From contig JAKLKB010000008.1 of the NCBI GenBank assembly GCA_023150835.1, positions 18,361 to 82,360 on the forward strand: DNA of 64,000 nucleotides, written 5' to 3'. A program made the translations under genes and the position numbers. Within the stretch, counting starts at the first letter, position 1; each line of letters opens with the position of its first letter. This document shows positions 47,331-56,675 of this stretch, piece after piece. The DNA comes from Myxococcota bacterium (GTDB lineage: Bacteria > Myxococcota_C > UBA6777). The notes below the pieces were generated by a model, which ran no database searches, was not told the DNA's origin, and saw nothing but the letters and a program-made list of their open reading frames with translations.

Positions 47331-50300
47331 TCAAGTGGCAGAGAGCGATACCATGCGCTTTTCGGCGTCAGGGGGGAGAGAGCCGGGGAGTAGAGCGTGC
47401 GCAAGGCGAAGAGGAGCTCGGATGTCCTGCGATCCCATCCATTCGAGGGCGGCTCGGACGAGTTTGGCGCCTTCGTCGTTCGCAAGCCAGAGTCCACGAC
47501 AAAGCATCGTTGCATGGGTGTAAGCAAAAGTATCCGTGTCTTCGAGGCGAGCTTCCGCTGCGGTAAGATATTGGAGTCCTTGTTCGGGTTTGCCGTCCAA
47601 AAAGGCACAACCCGCACGCAGTTGAAGAGACCAAGGAAAAGCCCACCGCACGACTTCGCGTTCGATGATCTTTGCGCAGCGCACCGCCTCACGGAAGAAC
47701 TTTTTGCGTTCTGAACCAAGACTCTGGAGCGCACACGCCAGCGCACAACGCCCACGCAGATGGTACAATTCAATACGATTGAATTGGATTTGAAGGAACA
47801 GACCTCGTCGGATCTGTCCCCATTGTTGGTGGATGTATTCCCATAAAGGAAACGGCAGATCTTGGTATAGCGCCACTTCGCCTCGGTTGACTAGCTCGAT
47901 GTAGTGTTGGAGGTGGAAGTTTCGCTTGGACCAAGGTTCGAGCGCCAAATCGATCGTTTCGAGCGCACGTTCGGGCTGATCCTGCACAAGGAGCAGTTTG
48001 GGCGCAACGCCAAGCCGCAAGTTCGTTTGGGTGTAGAGATCGCCGCGATCTTCGGCCTCATGCAAGATCAGCGGGAGTGTTCGTTGGCATTCTCGAAATT
48101 CCCCCATAAAGAGAAGGGCATTCATCGTGTAAAAATGGGCATTGGAAAGCTCCCAAGTCACGCCTGTGCAACTTTTTCTCAGGATGCTCTCTGCTTGGCG
48201 GCATCGGTCGTAAGCTCGTCGCCATGAACCCCCCGTAAAAGCCGCAAATCCCGTGGTGAGAGAACAGAATCCGATGATATGGGGGTTATTGAGTTGTTTT
48301 CCGATGGTCAGGGCTTGGGCGGTCATCTCTTCGGTGCGGCGTTGTCTGTTGTGATTCCGACTGGAGCGTTGGAAAGAACCGTAAGCGGCTTCCATCGCGT
48401 AGGCCAAGGCCAGCCGGTAAGGATCGCGTGCGCGGATGGCTTCGAGGAGGTGTTGCGCTTGGAACGCCATGCCTTGCAACGGATCGATTAGACCCGCATC
48501 GATCGAGACGACGCGGCACGCCTCAAGGCGCAAGGTTTGTTCTAGGCTAAGTCTGCTCGGAAAGTCAGACTGTTTGTGCTTACTCGTTTGGTGTTCGTAA
48601 AGTTCTTTGAGGTCGACCGTCGTCTGTGTGGGGGAGCTGTGGAGGGACGGGTTGCGGTGAAAGGGAAGATCAAAGATGTCTGGAAAGCGTTGAAAGAACA
48701 AGCGGATGCGGTATCGTAGCCACGTCCAGATGGTCTTGCTCGGAGAGTGACTCCATTGGAGGTTGAGCTCTTTGAGCAGCGGAGGGAGGATGTCAAAGCC
48801 TCGCTGAAGCTGGCCGCAGCGGATCAACTGGGTGGCGGCTTGGAGTCGCTGTTGGCGTTGGAGATGTTGGGCTTCTTCTTGTGGAATCTTCTTCTGCTGC
48901 TGAAGGCTTTGTGTGAGTTCGGCAGCTTTCAGATAAGCATCCGCCGAGCTTTCGCCGAGACCTTGTGTGGCAAGCGCCCCTGCGAGTCCTTGGTAGATGT
49001 CGCGCTCCTGAGCGAGATCAGGCTGTAGGGTGAGTGCATGGCGATACCATCGGGCTGCTTGAGCGAAGGCGAGAGCGTCTTCGGCGTCGCGAGCCGCCCG
49101 AAGTGTGTAGGCCAACGCTTCGAAGAAGTCGCCCGTTTGGGACAGGTGGAAGGCGAGTCGCTTGGCGTCGGGGATCTGTTCTTCGGAGAGTGCGTTCGCA
49201 AGGCGTTTGTGAAATTGGCGCTTTGCCTCGGTATCGTGTTGATCGAGCAACTCTAAGAGTGTCTCTCGGTGTCGTTCGTGGTAGATGTCGATCTCTTCGT
49301 CTTTCTGGCTTTCACGAAGTCGGATCAGATGCTGGTGTCGGAGTTGTCCTAGATCTGCGGCCTCAAGCGGCGAATCAAGGACGCGCAACAACAGTTTTCT
49401 TGTCGTCGGCTGTCCGGCTGTTGCGAGCAGATAAAGCAGCTCTTGTTGTTTGTCGGAGAGCTGCGAGAAACGAGCCTCAAACACATGGCGGAGTTGGACG
49501 GATTGGAGCATGGGATCGAGCTTGCGCTGCCACTCGTTGCGAGCGTCGTCTTCGGGAGGGGCTTCTTCTTCTTCGGCTTCTGTGGAAGCCTGAAGCAGGT
49601 CGGCGAGTTGTTCGGCGGGCGTGTGTTGTTGGAGGTATCGAACCAGTTCTTCTAACAGATAAGGATTTCCACCAGCTTGTTTTGCGAGAGAAAACAGCAG
49701 CGTCGAGCGACTTTTTGAAGGTTGACCCAACATCAGCGCAGCGAGTTCGGCAGCTTCGGCCACAGAGAGTCCTTTGACCACGAGGCGCGTGAGGGGAAAG
49801 CTGGTTCCAAAAAATTGATGATGAATCAGAAATTTTTGCAAAAAGGGGCTGCTGTCGAGGTCTTCGCTCCGAAAGCAGCCAAGGAAGAACAAAGCCGGGG
49901 GATCGGGTGGACGCAACAACTCGATCAACAGCGCCGCGCTGTCCTCATCGCCCCATTGTAGATCGTCGATAAAGAAGATCACCTTACGCTTTTTAGAGAT
50001 GCGATGTAAGAGTTCTCGCAACGCACCAAATGCCCGACGTCGTTGTTCTGTTGGATCGAGTGCCTGCTCGTATTCGTCGATCTGAAGGGGGCGAACGCGC
50101 CGCATCACTCGAAAGATCTGTATTAATTCTTCGATCCCTTCTGGGATAAGGACTCTGAGTTCGGAGGGCGGGAGCATATTCAGATGGTAGCTGAGTTGCT
50201 CCATCAGCCCGTCCATCGCTTTGTAGGGGATGGATTCTTGTTTGTAGCAACGAGCGCAAAGGGCGAGAGCGGGCGCTTCCCCCTGTAGAAGGGCGACGGA

Positions 50301-51494
50301 AAGACGGGCGAGATGGCTCTTTCCGATGCCACTCTCGCCTTCGATGAAAAGAGCTCTCGATTGGCCGCTCTCTGTTTGTTGGAAGGCGCGTCGAAGCTCT
50401 TTCAGCTCGACCGTTCGACCGATCAGCGGCATCTGTCCGACGAGGCTTTCCGAGCGCATCTGCGAGTCTACAGGGAGCTGTGCGCCGATCCGTTCGAGGA
50501 TCTCGATGCTTTTGGGTCGATCTTTCGGAGCAGGTTGGAGTAGATCGAGCGTAAGTTGGTCGAGCCATTCTGGGATCTCGTCGAACCATTCGCGGGCTGG
50601 CTTGGGTGTGCGGGTTTGTTTTTTTTGCAGGATCTCAGCGTAACTCCCCTCAAAAGGAAGTCTTCCTGCTAGGGCTTGGTACAACATTACGCCAACGCTG
50701 TACCAGTCGCTGGCTTCGGTGAGTGTTCGTTGGTAGGCTTGCTCTGGAGACATATACGCGGGTGTTCCGGCGGCTTTGACATCTTGATCGAGATTGAGTT
50801 GGTTGTGGCGCAGATCCGCGACCAGTCCAAAATCGAGGATCACAACGCGCCCTTCGGAAGTGACGAGGACGTTCGAGGGTTTGAGGTCTCGATGCAGGAG
50901 GCCCATCCGATGGAGGGTATCGACGCCCTGCGCCAGTTGGCGAAGTGAACTGAGCAGGCGCCCTAGATGAAAAGGGGCGCGGGCTTCGGGTGGGACGGAG
51001 TGCTCGGCGGGATGGTCGGGGTTGTATCGGGGCTTTTCTTCGTCTTCGCCTGTAGGCAAGCCGATGTCGGAGATGGATCTTGTGTCGAGGTAAGCCTGCA
51101 TGGCGAGAAGAGAGCGGGTGGGGCCTTCGACGAAGGAAGACAGCTTTGGGGGGATCTCTGATGGGTGTGCGGGCTGTTTTCTGGTGTACTCCAAAAAGTC
51201 CACCCCGTCGATCAGTTCCATCGTGAAGAAGAGTCGACCTGTCTCGTCGTCGGCTACAAGGTCGTGGAGAGCGACGAGGTTGGGATGGGCGAGATCTGCG
51301 AGGGCTCTAAACTCTCGCTTGAATTTGGAAAGCATCTCCGCGTCTGGGGTCTTGAGCGTTTTGAGCGCCACGACCGTGTTGAGCTGGTGATCGAGGGCTC
51401 GGAACACCACACCAAACCCTCCTTCTCCCAACTCTCCCAACAGCTCATATCGGCGATTTCCTAACCACACGGATGTCTCTTGTTTTTGTGTCAT
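47331..51494 (-). CDS. Large Ser/Thr kinase fused to AAA/STAND-type ATPase and TPR-like region
   Basis: NRRYELLGELGEGGFGVVFRALD, HRDLKPSNVLV, DFGLVADL; then RALFIEGESGIGKSHLARL (Walker A), KVIFFIDDLQWGDEDSA (Walker B), long helical repeat C-terminus. Confidence 0.92.
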   Translation of the reverse strand: MTQKQETSVWLGNRRYELLGELGEGGFGVVFRALDHQLNTVVALKTLKTPDAEMLSKFKREFRALADLAHPNLVALHDLVADDETGRLFFTMELIDGVDFLEYTRKQPAHPSEIPPKLSSFVEGPTRSLLAMQAYLDTRSISDIGLPTGEDEEKPRYNPDHPAEHSVPPEARAPFHLGRLLSSLRQLAQGVDTLHRMGLLHRDLKPSNVLVTSEGRVVILDFGLVADLRHNQLNLDQDVKAAGTPAYMSPEQAYQRTLTEASDWYSVGVMLYQALAGRLPFEGSYAEILQKKQTRTPKPAREWFDEIPEWLDQLTLDLLQPAPKDRPKSIEILERIGAQLPVDSQMRSESLVGQMPLIGRTVELKELRRAFQQTESGQSRALFIEGESGIGKSHLARLSVALLQGEAPALALCARCYKQESIPYKAMDGLMEQLSYHLNMLPPSELRVLIPEGIEELIQIFRVMRRVRPLQIDEYEQALDPTEQRRRAFGALRELLHRISKKRKVIFFIDDLQWGDEDSAALLIELLRPPDPPALFFLGCFRSEDLDSSPFLQKFLIHHQFFGTSFPLTRLVVKGLSVAEAAELAALMLGQPSKSRSTLLFSLAKQAGGNPYLLEELVRYLQQHTPAEQLADLLQASTEAEEEEAPPEDDARNEWQRKLDPMLQSVQLRHVFEARFSQLSDKQQELLYLLATAGQPTTRKLLLRVLDSPLEAADLGQLRHQHLIRLRESQKDEEIDIYHERHRETLLELLDQHDTEAKRQFHKRLANALSEEQIPDAKRLAFHLSQTGDFFEALAYTLRAARDAEDALAFAQAARWYRHALTLQPDLAQERDIYQGLAGALATQGLGESSADAYLKAAELTQSLQQQKKIPQEEAQHLQRQQRLQAATQLIRCGQLQRGFDILPPLLKELNLQWSHSPSKTIWTWLRYRIRLFFQRFPDIFDLPFHRNPSLHSSPTQTTVDLKELYEHQTSKHKQSDFPSRLSLEQTLRLEACRVVSIDAGLIDPLQGMAFQAQHLLEAIRARDPYRLALAYAMEAAYGSFQRSSRNHNRQRRTEEMTAQALTIGKQLNNPHIIGFCSLTTGFAAFTGGSWRRAYDRCRQAESILRKSCTGVTWELSNAHFYTMNALLFMGEFRECQRTLPLILHEAEDRGDLYTQTNLRLGVAPKLLLVQDQPERALETIDLALEPWSKRNFHLQHYIELVNRGEVALYQDLPFPLWEYIHQQWGQIRRGLFLQIQFNRIELYHLRGRCALACALQSLGSERKKFFREAVRCAKIIEREVVRWAFPWSLQLRAGCAFLDGKPEQGLQYLTAAEARLEDTDTFAYTHATMLCRGLWLANDEGAKLVRAALEWMGSQDIRAPLRLAHALLPGSLPPDAEKRMVSLSAT

Positions 51495-51721
51495 CCAGCT
51501 CACTCTGCAAGCTCGTTGGCTATCGGATCCGCGCCCCTGTGCGCTAAACCACCGAAAAGCAATGATTCTTCTTGATGGGATTGTGGCGAGCACTCAGATG
51601 ACGCAACGCGTCGATTTGCTTTGCCTTTCGCCGAGCGTAGACGTGGGGCGTCGAACTGTCAAGTTGTATGACGAGAGTGGATCTCTTCGGAGGAACGGAG
51701 CAGACTTTTTTGTAGAAAGGA

Positions 51722-51800
51722 GTTATACGATATTCGAGTGATGTATCCACAAAGGAGAGTACGTAGACGCACGAGTGTCGGGCAGCCAGAGGGGGGCATT
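51722..51800 (+). repeat. Truncated family A element
   Basis: GTTATACGATATTCGAGTGATGTATCCACAAAGGAGAGTACGTAGACGCACGAGTGTCGGGCAGCCAGAGGGGGG. Confidence 0.75.
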
Positions 51801-52029
51801 TGATCCAACGAATTCATTTCGAGTTCAAACCTGCGAACGATCATCTCGGGTAGTGCGGGGTTTCGCACCTCACCCCTGTCAAAGGCGGACATCCCCATGA
51901 CCCACGGGCGCAAACAAGGTTTGCTGTGCGTTATGGGGAAAGCAAAGCCAACGTCTCTGCCATCCGTACGCTTTTTTCTCCCCCCCCTCGCCTCTGCGAC
52001 AGCAGGGAGAGGGGGGCTGGGGGGGGGGA

Positions 52030-52085
52030 GGGTCAAACGACGCTTGAAGTGTCGCGAACACGGCTTTTTTTGGCAACTGCATCAG
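52030..52085 (+). repeat. Right arm of a family C element
   Basis: GTCAAACGACGCTTGAAGTGTCGCGAACACGGCTTTTTTTGGCAACTGC. Confidence 0.6.
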
Positions 52086-52114
52086 CCCGATGAGAAAAGA
52101 ACAATAGAAGCTGC

Positions 52115-52774
52115 TCACTCTTGGATAGACCACGTTGCTTTGCTCATCAGAAAAAGACCGGTATAATACGTGAAAGCATTAACAAAACCAAAGTTTGGGA
52201 TGTCTCCATGCGCGAGAAATTCGTAAGCCACTTGAAAATCGGTGCAGAAGAACAGAAACATACCGAGCGAGGCCATCAAAGCCCATCCGAGCTTGTTTTG
52301 CACGTAATTAGTCATCGAAAATGACCATGCCAGCGTGATCACAAGCAGATACACCGCCGTAAAAATCTGAAACAGAACGCTTTCATGGGGAAAGAGAAAG
52401 AAGAAGTAGAGTCCAAAGGCGACACCAAAGGCGAACAGCGCGGGGAGCAATAGAGAGAGGAGTTTTTCTTTGCGAAATTCGATGTATTGGGAGAAATTGT
52501 AGATGTTGAAGAGGTGTGCGATCAGGAAGATGCCCATCCCAAGCGGGAAAAAGATCGGGAGCGTGGCGTCCGCAAACAGGATGACCCATAGCGTAATGTA
52601 CAGCACTTTCGCATACTTTGAGTTCCTTTGCACGACAGCAAAGATCAAAGGGAGCAAGATCGAGATCCTTAAAACGACATCGATGAGGGTGTAATGGGGA
52701 GAGCCGATGAAGAAGGTGTCGTTGATCGCGATGATCAACGCCAACCCAAAGTAAACGACACTGACGATCAGCAT
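52115..52774 (-). CDS. YhhN-like membrane protein (lysoplasmalogenase family, predicted)
   Basis: ~8 TM segments, GMGIFLIAHLFNIYNF and C-terminal AFTYYTGLFLMSKA resembling YhhN proteins. Confidence 0.65.
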   Translation of the reverse strand: MLIVSVVYFGLALIIAINDTFFIGSPHYTLIDVVLRISILLPLIFAVVQRNSKYAKVLYITLWVILFADATLPIFFPLGMGIFLIAHLFNIYNFSQYIEFRKEKLLSLLLPALFAFGVAFGLYFFFLFPHESVLFQIFTAVYLLVITLAWSFSMTNYVQNKLGWALMASLGMFLFFCTDFQVAYEFLAHGDIPNFGFVNAFTYYTGLFLMSKATWSIQE

Positions 52775-52985
52775 GGTGGTTCCTCGTGTGGCATGGGGGG
52801 ACACATCATCCCACCCTTCGTTCTATCAACAATCGCGAACAGAAGCTACGCACTTGGCTTGTTTCATAAGGAGAGGTATTATGCCCTGTCCAAAGTGCTG
52901 CTCCTTTGTCGGAAGTGAGGTAGAACCCCACAACATAAGCCCAACGGCGTAAGTCCCAAATACAAAACAAATAAAGGAGAATATC

Positions 52986-54161
52986 TTGCGAAAAGAGTTT
53001 TCTCGCTCTGAAGAAGAAAGTATCGAAAACGCATTACGCGACCTCAAAATTGCTCGATTCCGTGTTGTGCTGCGTTTGGAGTCTCCGCTCCAACTTGAAG
53101 CGCTTCCGATCCATGCTTTGCGTGGCGGATTGGGCTTTCATTTGCGCCAACTTCATTGCCATCCCGAAGCGCAGAAGACTTGTTCTTATTGTCGCGCCGA
53201 ACGCGGTGAATCCGTGCCCAACGACGCCCCAAGCCTCCCTTCATTGAAACGCTTTTCTGGCGAAACTTCTGTCGAGCCTTCTGCCGAGCCTTCTGCCGCT
53301 CTTGCCGTGTCCCATCCTCTTTCGAGCGATTGTCCTTATGTCCAACTGTTCCATCCCGTCGACGAAAAAATGCAGCCGATCTCTGCACCTTTTCTGATCT
53401 CTGCGCCGCTTGCTCCGCTCGCCTTGAGACGCGATCAACTCGCCTTTGATCTCACTTTGATCGGTGAGGCGCGTTATGCTCTGTCTGCTTATGTGGCTGC
53501 CTTTTCGAGGATGGGTGACACCTTGCGGCTTCCTGCCCCCCGCCCGAGGCACCGTGAGGATCGCGAACCTTCGGGGCTTGGGACTCTTCAAACACCTTTT
53601 CGTGTGGAGTCCATCCAACAAGTCGACGCCCAAGGACTCTGTGCGGCTTCATGCGTCGAAGACGGTCGGTTTTGCTCTGACCAACCGCTGGAATTGTCGC
53701 TGGCTTCTTGGGCGGATCAGACGGCTCTTTCGTTTCGCCGTTTGGTGATCGAAACCGTCTCTCCTCTCCAACTCGAAGCGCCGCATATCCGTTATGCACG
53801 AGGGAATACGCACAAGTCTGATCGTGTTTTCCTACAATATCTTACCATCGATGATTTGTTTCAGCAGATCTGCCGCCGCTTGTCCAACCTTCTGCGCTTG
53901 CCTTTTTGGTCGGGTGAGCCGATGTGGGTCCTTGTCGATCTCCCTCCACGCTTGGATTTCATTGAAGCCCAATACCAATGGGTCGAGGAAAAGAAAAAAC
54001 ATCGCGAAAATAAATCATTTAATCTGAGCGGATTGACTGGGCGTTATGTCGTCAGTGGCCGCCCGGGCGGATTGTGGCCTTTTTTACAGATGGGGCGCTT
54101 TTTGCAAATCGGTCGCCGCACTACTTATGGCAATGGGCAGTTTCAAATCCACGCTTCTTGA
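52986..54161 (+). CDS. cas6: CRISPR-associated endoribonuclease Cas6 family
   Basis: Long RAMP-like protein with internal C..C (CSYCRAERG) and CPYVQLFHP region; C-terminal GLTGRYVVSGRPGGLWPFLQMGRFLQIGRRTTYGNGQFQI glycine-rich motif typical of Cas6; adjacent to cmr genes. Confidence 0.85.
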   Translation: MRKEFSRSEEESIENALRDLKIARFRVVLRLESPLQLEALPIHALRGGLGFHLRQLHCHPEAQKTCSYCRAERGESVPNDAPSLPSLKRFSGETSVEPSAEPSAALAVSHPLSSDCPYVQLFHPVDEKMQPISAPFLISAPLAPLALRRDQLAFDLTLIGEARYALSAYVAAFSRMGDTLRLPAPRPRHREDREPSGLGTLQTPFRVESIQQVDAQGLCAASCVEDGRFCSDQPLELSLASWADQTALSFRRLVIETVSPLQLEAPHIRYARGNTHKSDRVFLQYLTIDDLFQQICRRLSNLLRLPFWSGEPMWVLVDLPPRLDFIEAQYQWVEEKKKHRENKSFNLSGLTGRYVVSGRPGGLWPFLQMGRFLQIGRRTTYGNGQFQIHAS

Positions 54162-54194
54162 GCAAACTTCCCCCAAACGAAGAGCTTTTAAGAA

Positions 54195-55193
54195 TTATTT
54201 ACCCACCAATTCAACTTTTTGCAAAACGAGCAAGGTCTTGCCATCTTCGCTGTTGCGCTCGCGCCATTGCACCAACACCGCTTGTCCTTGCTTTGGCTCG
54301 CTTTTTAAAAAGTCTTCTGAAAACAGCTTGTTGCGATCTTTCTTTTTCCAATCAAACGAAAAATTGCCTGCGTCTGTTTCGATCTGGATGGTTGAAATGC
54401 CGTCATTTTTCGCTTCAAACTGCGTGACGATCCCTTCTTGTTTATTTTCCTTTGGAGGTGGCGTGAAGTTTAACGAAAGGTGTCCATACCCTGCAGCCGT
54501 TTTTCCTCCAATTCCGTATTCCATGAGCGCAATTTTCAAGATATCCATCACCAAACGGACCCACGCCTCTTCTCCTTTTAAGGCGATCAAATACTCTCCT
54601 GTTGCTGACAAAAACGGCACAGGATTTGGGCTGTCCCAATCTGCGGGGGGCTTCTTCCCACTCCCGTAATAATCGGCGTGATGAACTGTCATCACATCGG
54701 GCCACAACGCCTTTCCTTTCCACCCCGAATTCGGCTTGTATAACGCATCGAAAAAAGTGATGTTTCCCGCTTCTTCGGTCTCCCCAAACAGATAACGAAA
54801 GGCAGCGCTCTCTCGCCTGATATCCGCCAGCTCATTCGCTGCAAAGTGAGAAACCAACCCTTTTAATGCCGAACCCGGAATATACGGAACTCCGTAGGTT
54901 TTATGCAGCGTCATCCCTGTTTCGATCAACGATTCGGAACCCAAACCTACAACCATCCGCCCTTGTACAGACGCCAATGCTGTGATCGCACCGTATTCGT
55001 TTAAGCCCTTTTCCCATGACTCAAAGAAATGCTTATAAAAAGCAGGCTCTTTGATGGCGTGCGTGTTCGACACGTGTTGGCGGCGTGCTTCTGTGTCGTC
55101 TTTGTTCTGCGTTTCAATGTAGCACTCAAACCATAGCCCTGCATGACTACACTGCGCTGCTTTGTAAGACAAAAGTGCTTCTCTTCGTGACAT
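54195..55193 (-). CDS. cmr6: Type III-B RAMP protein Cmr6 with C-terminal extension
   Basis: YGVPYIPGSALKGLVSHFA, ITFFDALY, GIGGKTAAGYGHLS typical of Cmr6; ~85-aa extra beta-rich tail QEGIVTQFEAKNDGISTIQIETDAGNFSFDWKKK... Confidence 0.92.
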   Translation of the reverse strand: MSRREALLSYKAAQCSHAGLWFECYIETQNKDDTEARRQHVSNTHAIKEPAFYKHFFESWEKGLNEYGAITALASVQGRMVVGLGSESLIETGMTLHKTYGVPYIPGSALKGLVSHFAANELADIRRESAAFRYLFGETEEAGNITFFDALYKPNSGWKGKALWPDVMTVHHADYYGSGKKPPADWDSPNPVPFLSATGEYLIALKGEEAWVRLVMDILKIALMEYGIGGKTAAGYGHLSLNFTPPPKENKQEGIVTQFEAKNDGISTIQIETDAGNFSFDWKKKDRNKLFSEDFLKSEPKQGQAVLVQWRERNSEDGKTLLVLQKVELVGK

Positions 55194-55208
55194 CCTCCAG
55201 CCTCCGTC

Positions 55209-55589
55209 TTAGTCGTTGTCTTCGCTTGCGTCCACCTTGAGCAAAGACTGTGTGAATCGCTTGTGCCAAAGCAACACAGCGAGTGTTTCTTGAGTCAGGC
55301 GGATATAGTTCTGTAATGAAGCCGACCGAACTTCTTTCAACAGGGCTTCTTTGCTGTTTTGTTTCAGCAGCTTCGCGTCATGGAGTTGTTTTGCCAGATG
55401 ATCCAGAAGCAATTTTTGATCTTCGTTACCGCGTGATTCTACAAAGTGCAATGCTTGTGTAAGACCAGCGCTCTTGACCAGTACAGGAAGTTTATGCGCC
55501 ATCGTTCCGTATTTTTTCGCTTCGCTTTTTCCGGCCAACGGCTCCATCAGTTCGAAGGCTTTCGCTGCGCGTTTTTGCTCGCGTGTCAC
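55209..55589 (-). CDS. cmr5: Cmr5
   Basis: Small helical protein (V/M)TREQKRAAKAFELMEPLAGKSEAKKYGTMAHKLPVLVKSAGLTQALHFVES between cmr4 and cmr6; GTG start at 55589 overlaps the cmr4 end. ORF track start is 55619. Confidence 0.9.
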   Translation of the reverse strand: MTREQKRAAKAFELMEPLAGKSEAKKYGTMAHKLPVLVKSAGLTQALHFVESRGNEDQKLLLDHLAKQLHDAKLLKQNSKEALLKEVRSASLQNYIRLTQETLAVLLWHKRFTQSLLKVDASEDND

Positions 55590-56458
55590 GATGCACCTCC
55601 CACCAATCTCATGCTGCACAAGCCACGTCCGACAGTCGCTTTTCCGCCGAATTGCAACGTACCGCTGCTCAGTTTTTGAAGCTCACCAAAGGCTTCTTTG
55701 GCCTCCACCCATTCTCCGCCCACTTTGATCGATTGAAAAAGCGCCAGTCCGTACAAGATGCTTTCTGCGGGTAGATTTTCTTCATACCACAAGCCACCTT
55801 TTTCCACGCTTTTTGTCTCTTCTTTGATCTTAATGCGTGCGTTGATCTCTGTTCCTGTTTCAAGAAAATAGCTCAACATATCATCCGAGATCAGGCAAAG
55901 TCGTTCAACGAAAAGCTCTTGCCATGTCGGATCTGCAAAAAGCTGTTGGCTCAACCAAACCGCCCATGATTGTAGCTCGTTGCTGGCGACCGCATCCAGA
56001 TCAAGGTCTTCAAAGATCACTTTGTTGTTGTTTGTGCAGATCTTTGTTTTCGAGGTGACAAAGGCTTGCTCTTCTTTCGGAGCGGGGATCTTTTCGGGGA
56101 GTCCCTTGAGACCGATATCACGAAGATCCCGCGCAAAGCGCTTCAACACAAACGGGGAGGTCACCCACGCAAAGGTTCCCACAAAGCTGCGCAGCGGCAA
56201 GCACAGCAAAGACAGATCGGAAAACTGCAACGATCCCGCATGATCCGCTGCGTTGTCTGTCTCAGGACCAAACAGCTTTTTGCGCATCGCTTTGTCCACA
56301 CAAGCCGTACGCAATACTCCTTTGCACGAAGAGCCCGGCAAATAGGGAATCCCTGTCACCTTTTCCCGCGCAATCGGCAAGTCGATCACGCCGATACCTT
56401 GCCCTGTTCCCGCATGAAGCGGAGAAAGGGCATGCAACAGAACCAACTTCGCTTGCAT
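55586..56458 (-). CDS. cmr4: Cmr4 (type III-B backbone RAMP, Cas7 family)
   Basis: MQAKLVLLHALSPLHAGTGQGIGVIDLPIAREKVTGIPYLPGSSCKGVLRTAC typical of Cmr4; conserved D in GIGVIDLPIARE. RBS AGGAG upstream of ATG 56458. Confidence 0.95.
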   Translation of the reverse strand: MQAKLVLLHALSPLHAGTGQGIGVIDLPIAREKVTGIPYLPGSSCKGVLRTACVDKAMRKKLFGPETDNAADHAGSLQFSDLSLLCLPLRSFVGTFAWVTSPFVLKRFARDLRDIGLKGLPEKIPAPKEEQAFVTSKTKICTNNNKVIFEDLDLDAVASNELQSWAVWLSQQLFADPTWQELFVERLCLISDDMLSYFLETGTEINARIKIKEETKSVEKGGLWYEENLPAESILYGLALFQSIKVGGEWVEAKEAFGELQKLSSGTLQFGGKATVGRGLCSMRLVGGAS

Positions 56459-56503
56459 GATCATACTCCTTCTCTTGAAAATGATGATTTGTTTATTTGA
56501 ATG

Positions 56504-56675
56504 ATAAGACTTACGCGGTTGGCCTTGTTCGGTGGGGCGAGGTACCACGCCCCGCAAGGGACCTGTGGCCCCTTGACCCCGTTTGGGCGGAACAACCCTA
56601 CGTTTTTCAAACCAACCTCGGCTCCGCTTGATATACCGCGAACACGGCTTTTTTTGATCGCTGCGTCATTCCTAC
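56504..56675 (+). repeat. Family C element inserted between cmr1 and cmr4
   Basis: ATAAGACTTACGCGGTTGG...CCACGCCCCGCAAGGGACCTGTGGCCCCTTGACCCC...CGCGAACACGGCTTTTTTTGATCGCTGCGTCATTCCTA. Confidence 0.9.

Noticed and set aside
51960-52030. C/G-rich inverted sequence (CCCCCCCCTCGCC...GGGAGAGGGGGGCTGGGGG) as a functional riboswitch or terminator
   Set aside because: Low-complexity homopolymers; pairing is imperfect and no downstream gene relation is evident.
51659-52036. 125-aa minus-strand ORF
   Set aside because: Overlaps a truncated family A element and GC-rich low-complexity sequence; no recognisable domain or RBS.
52986-54161. Calling the plus-strand gene a Cmr subunit
   Set aside because: C-terminal glycine-rich motif and inner Cys cluster fit Cas6 better, and all six Cmr subunits are already accounted for on the minus strand.
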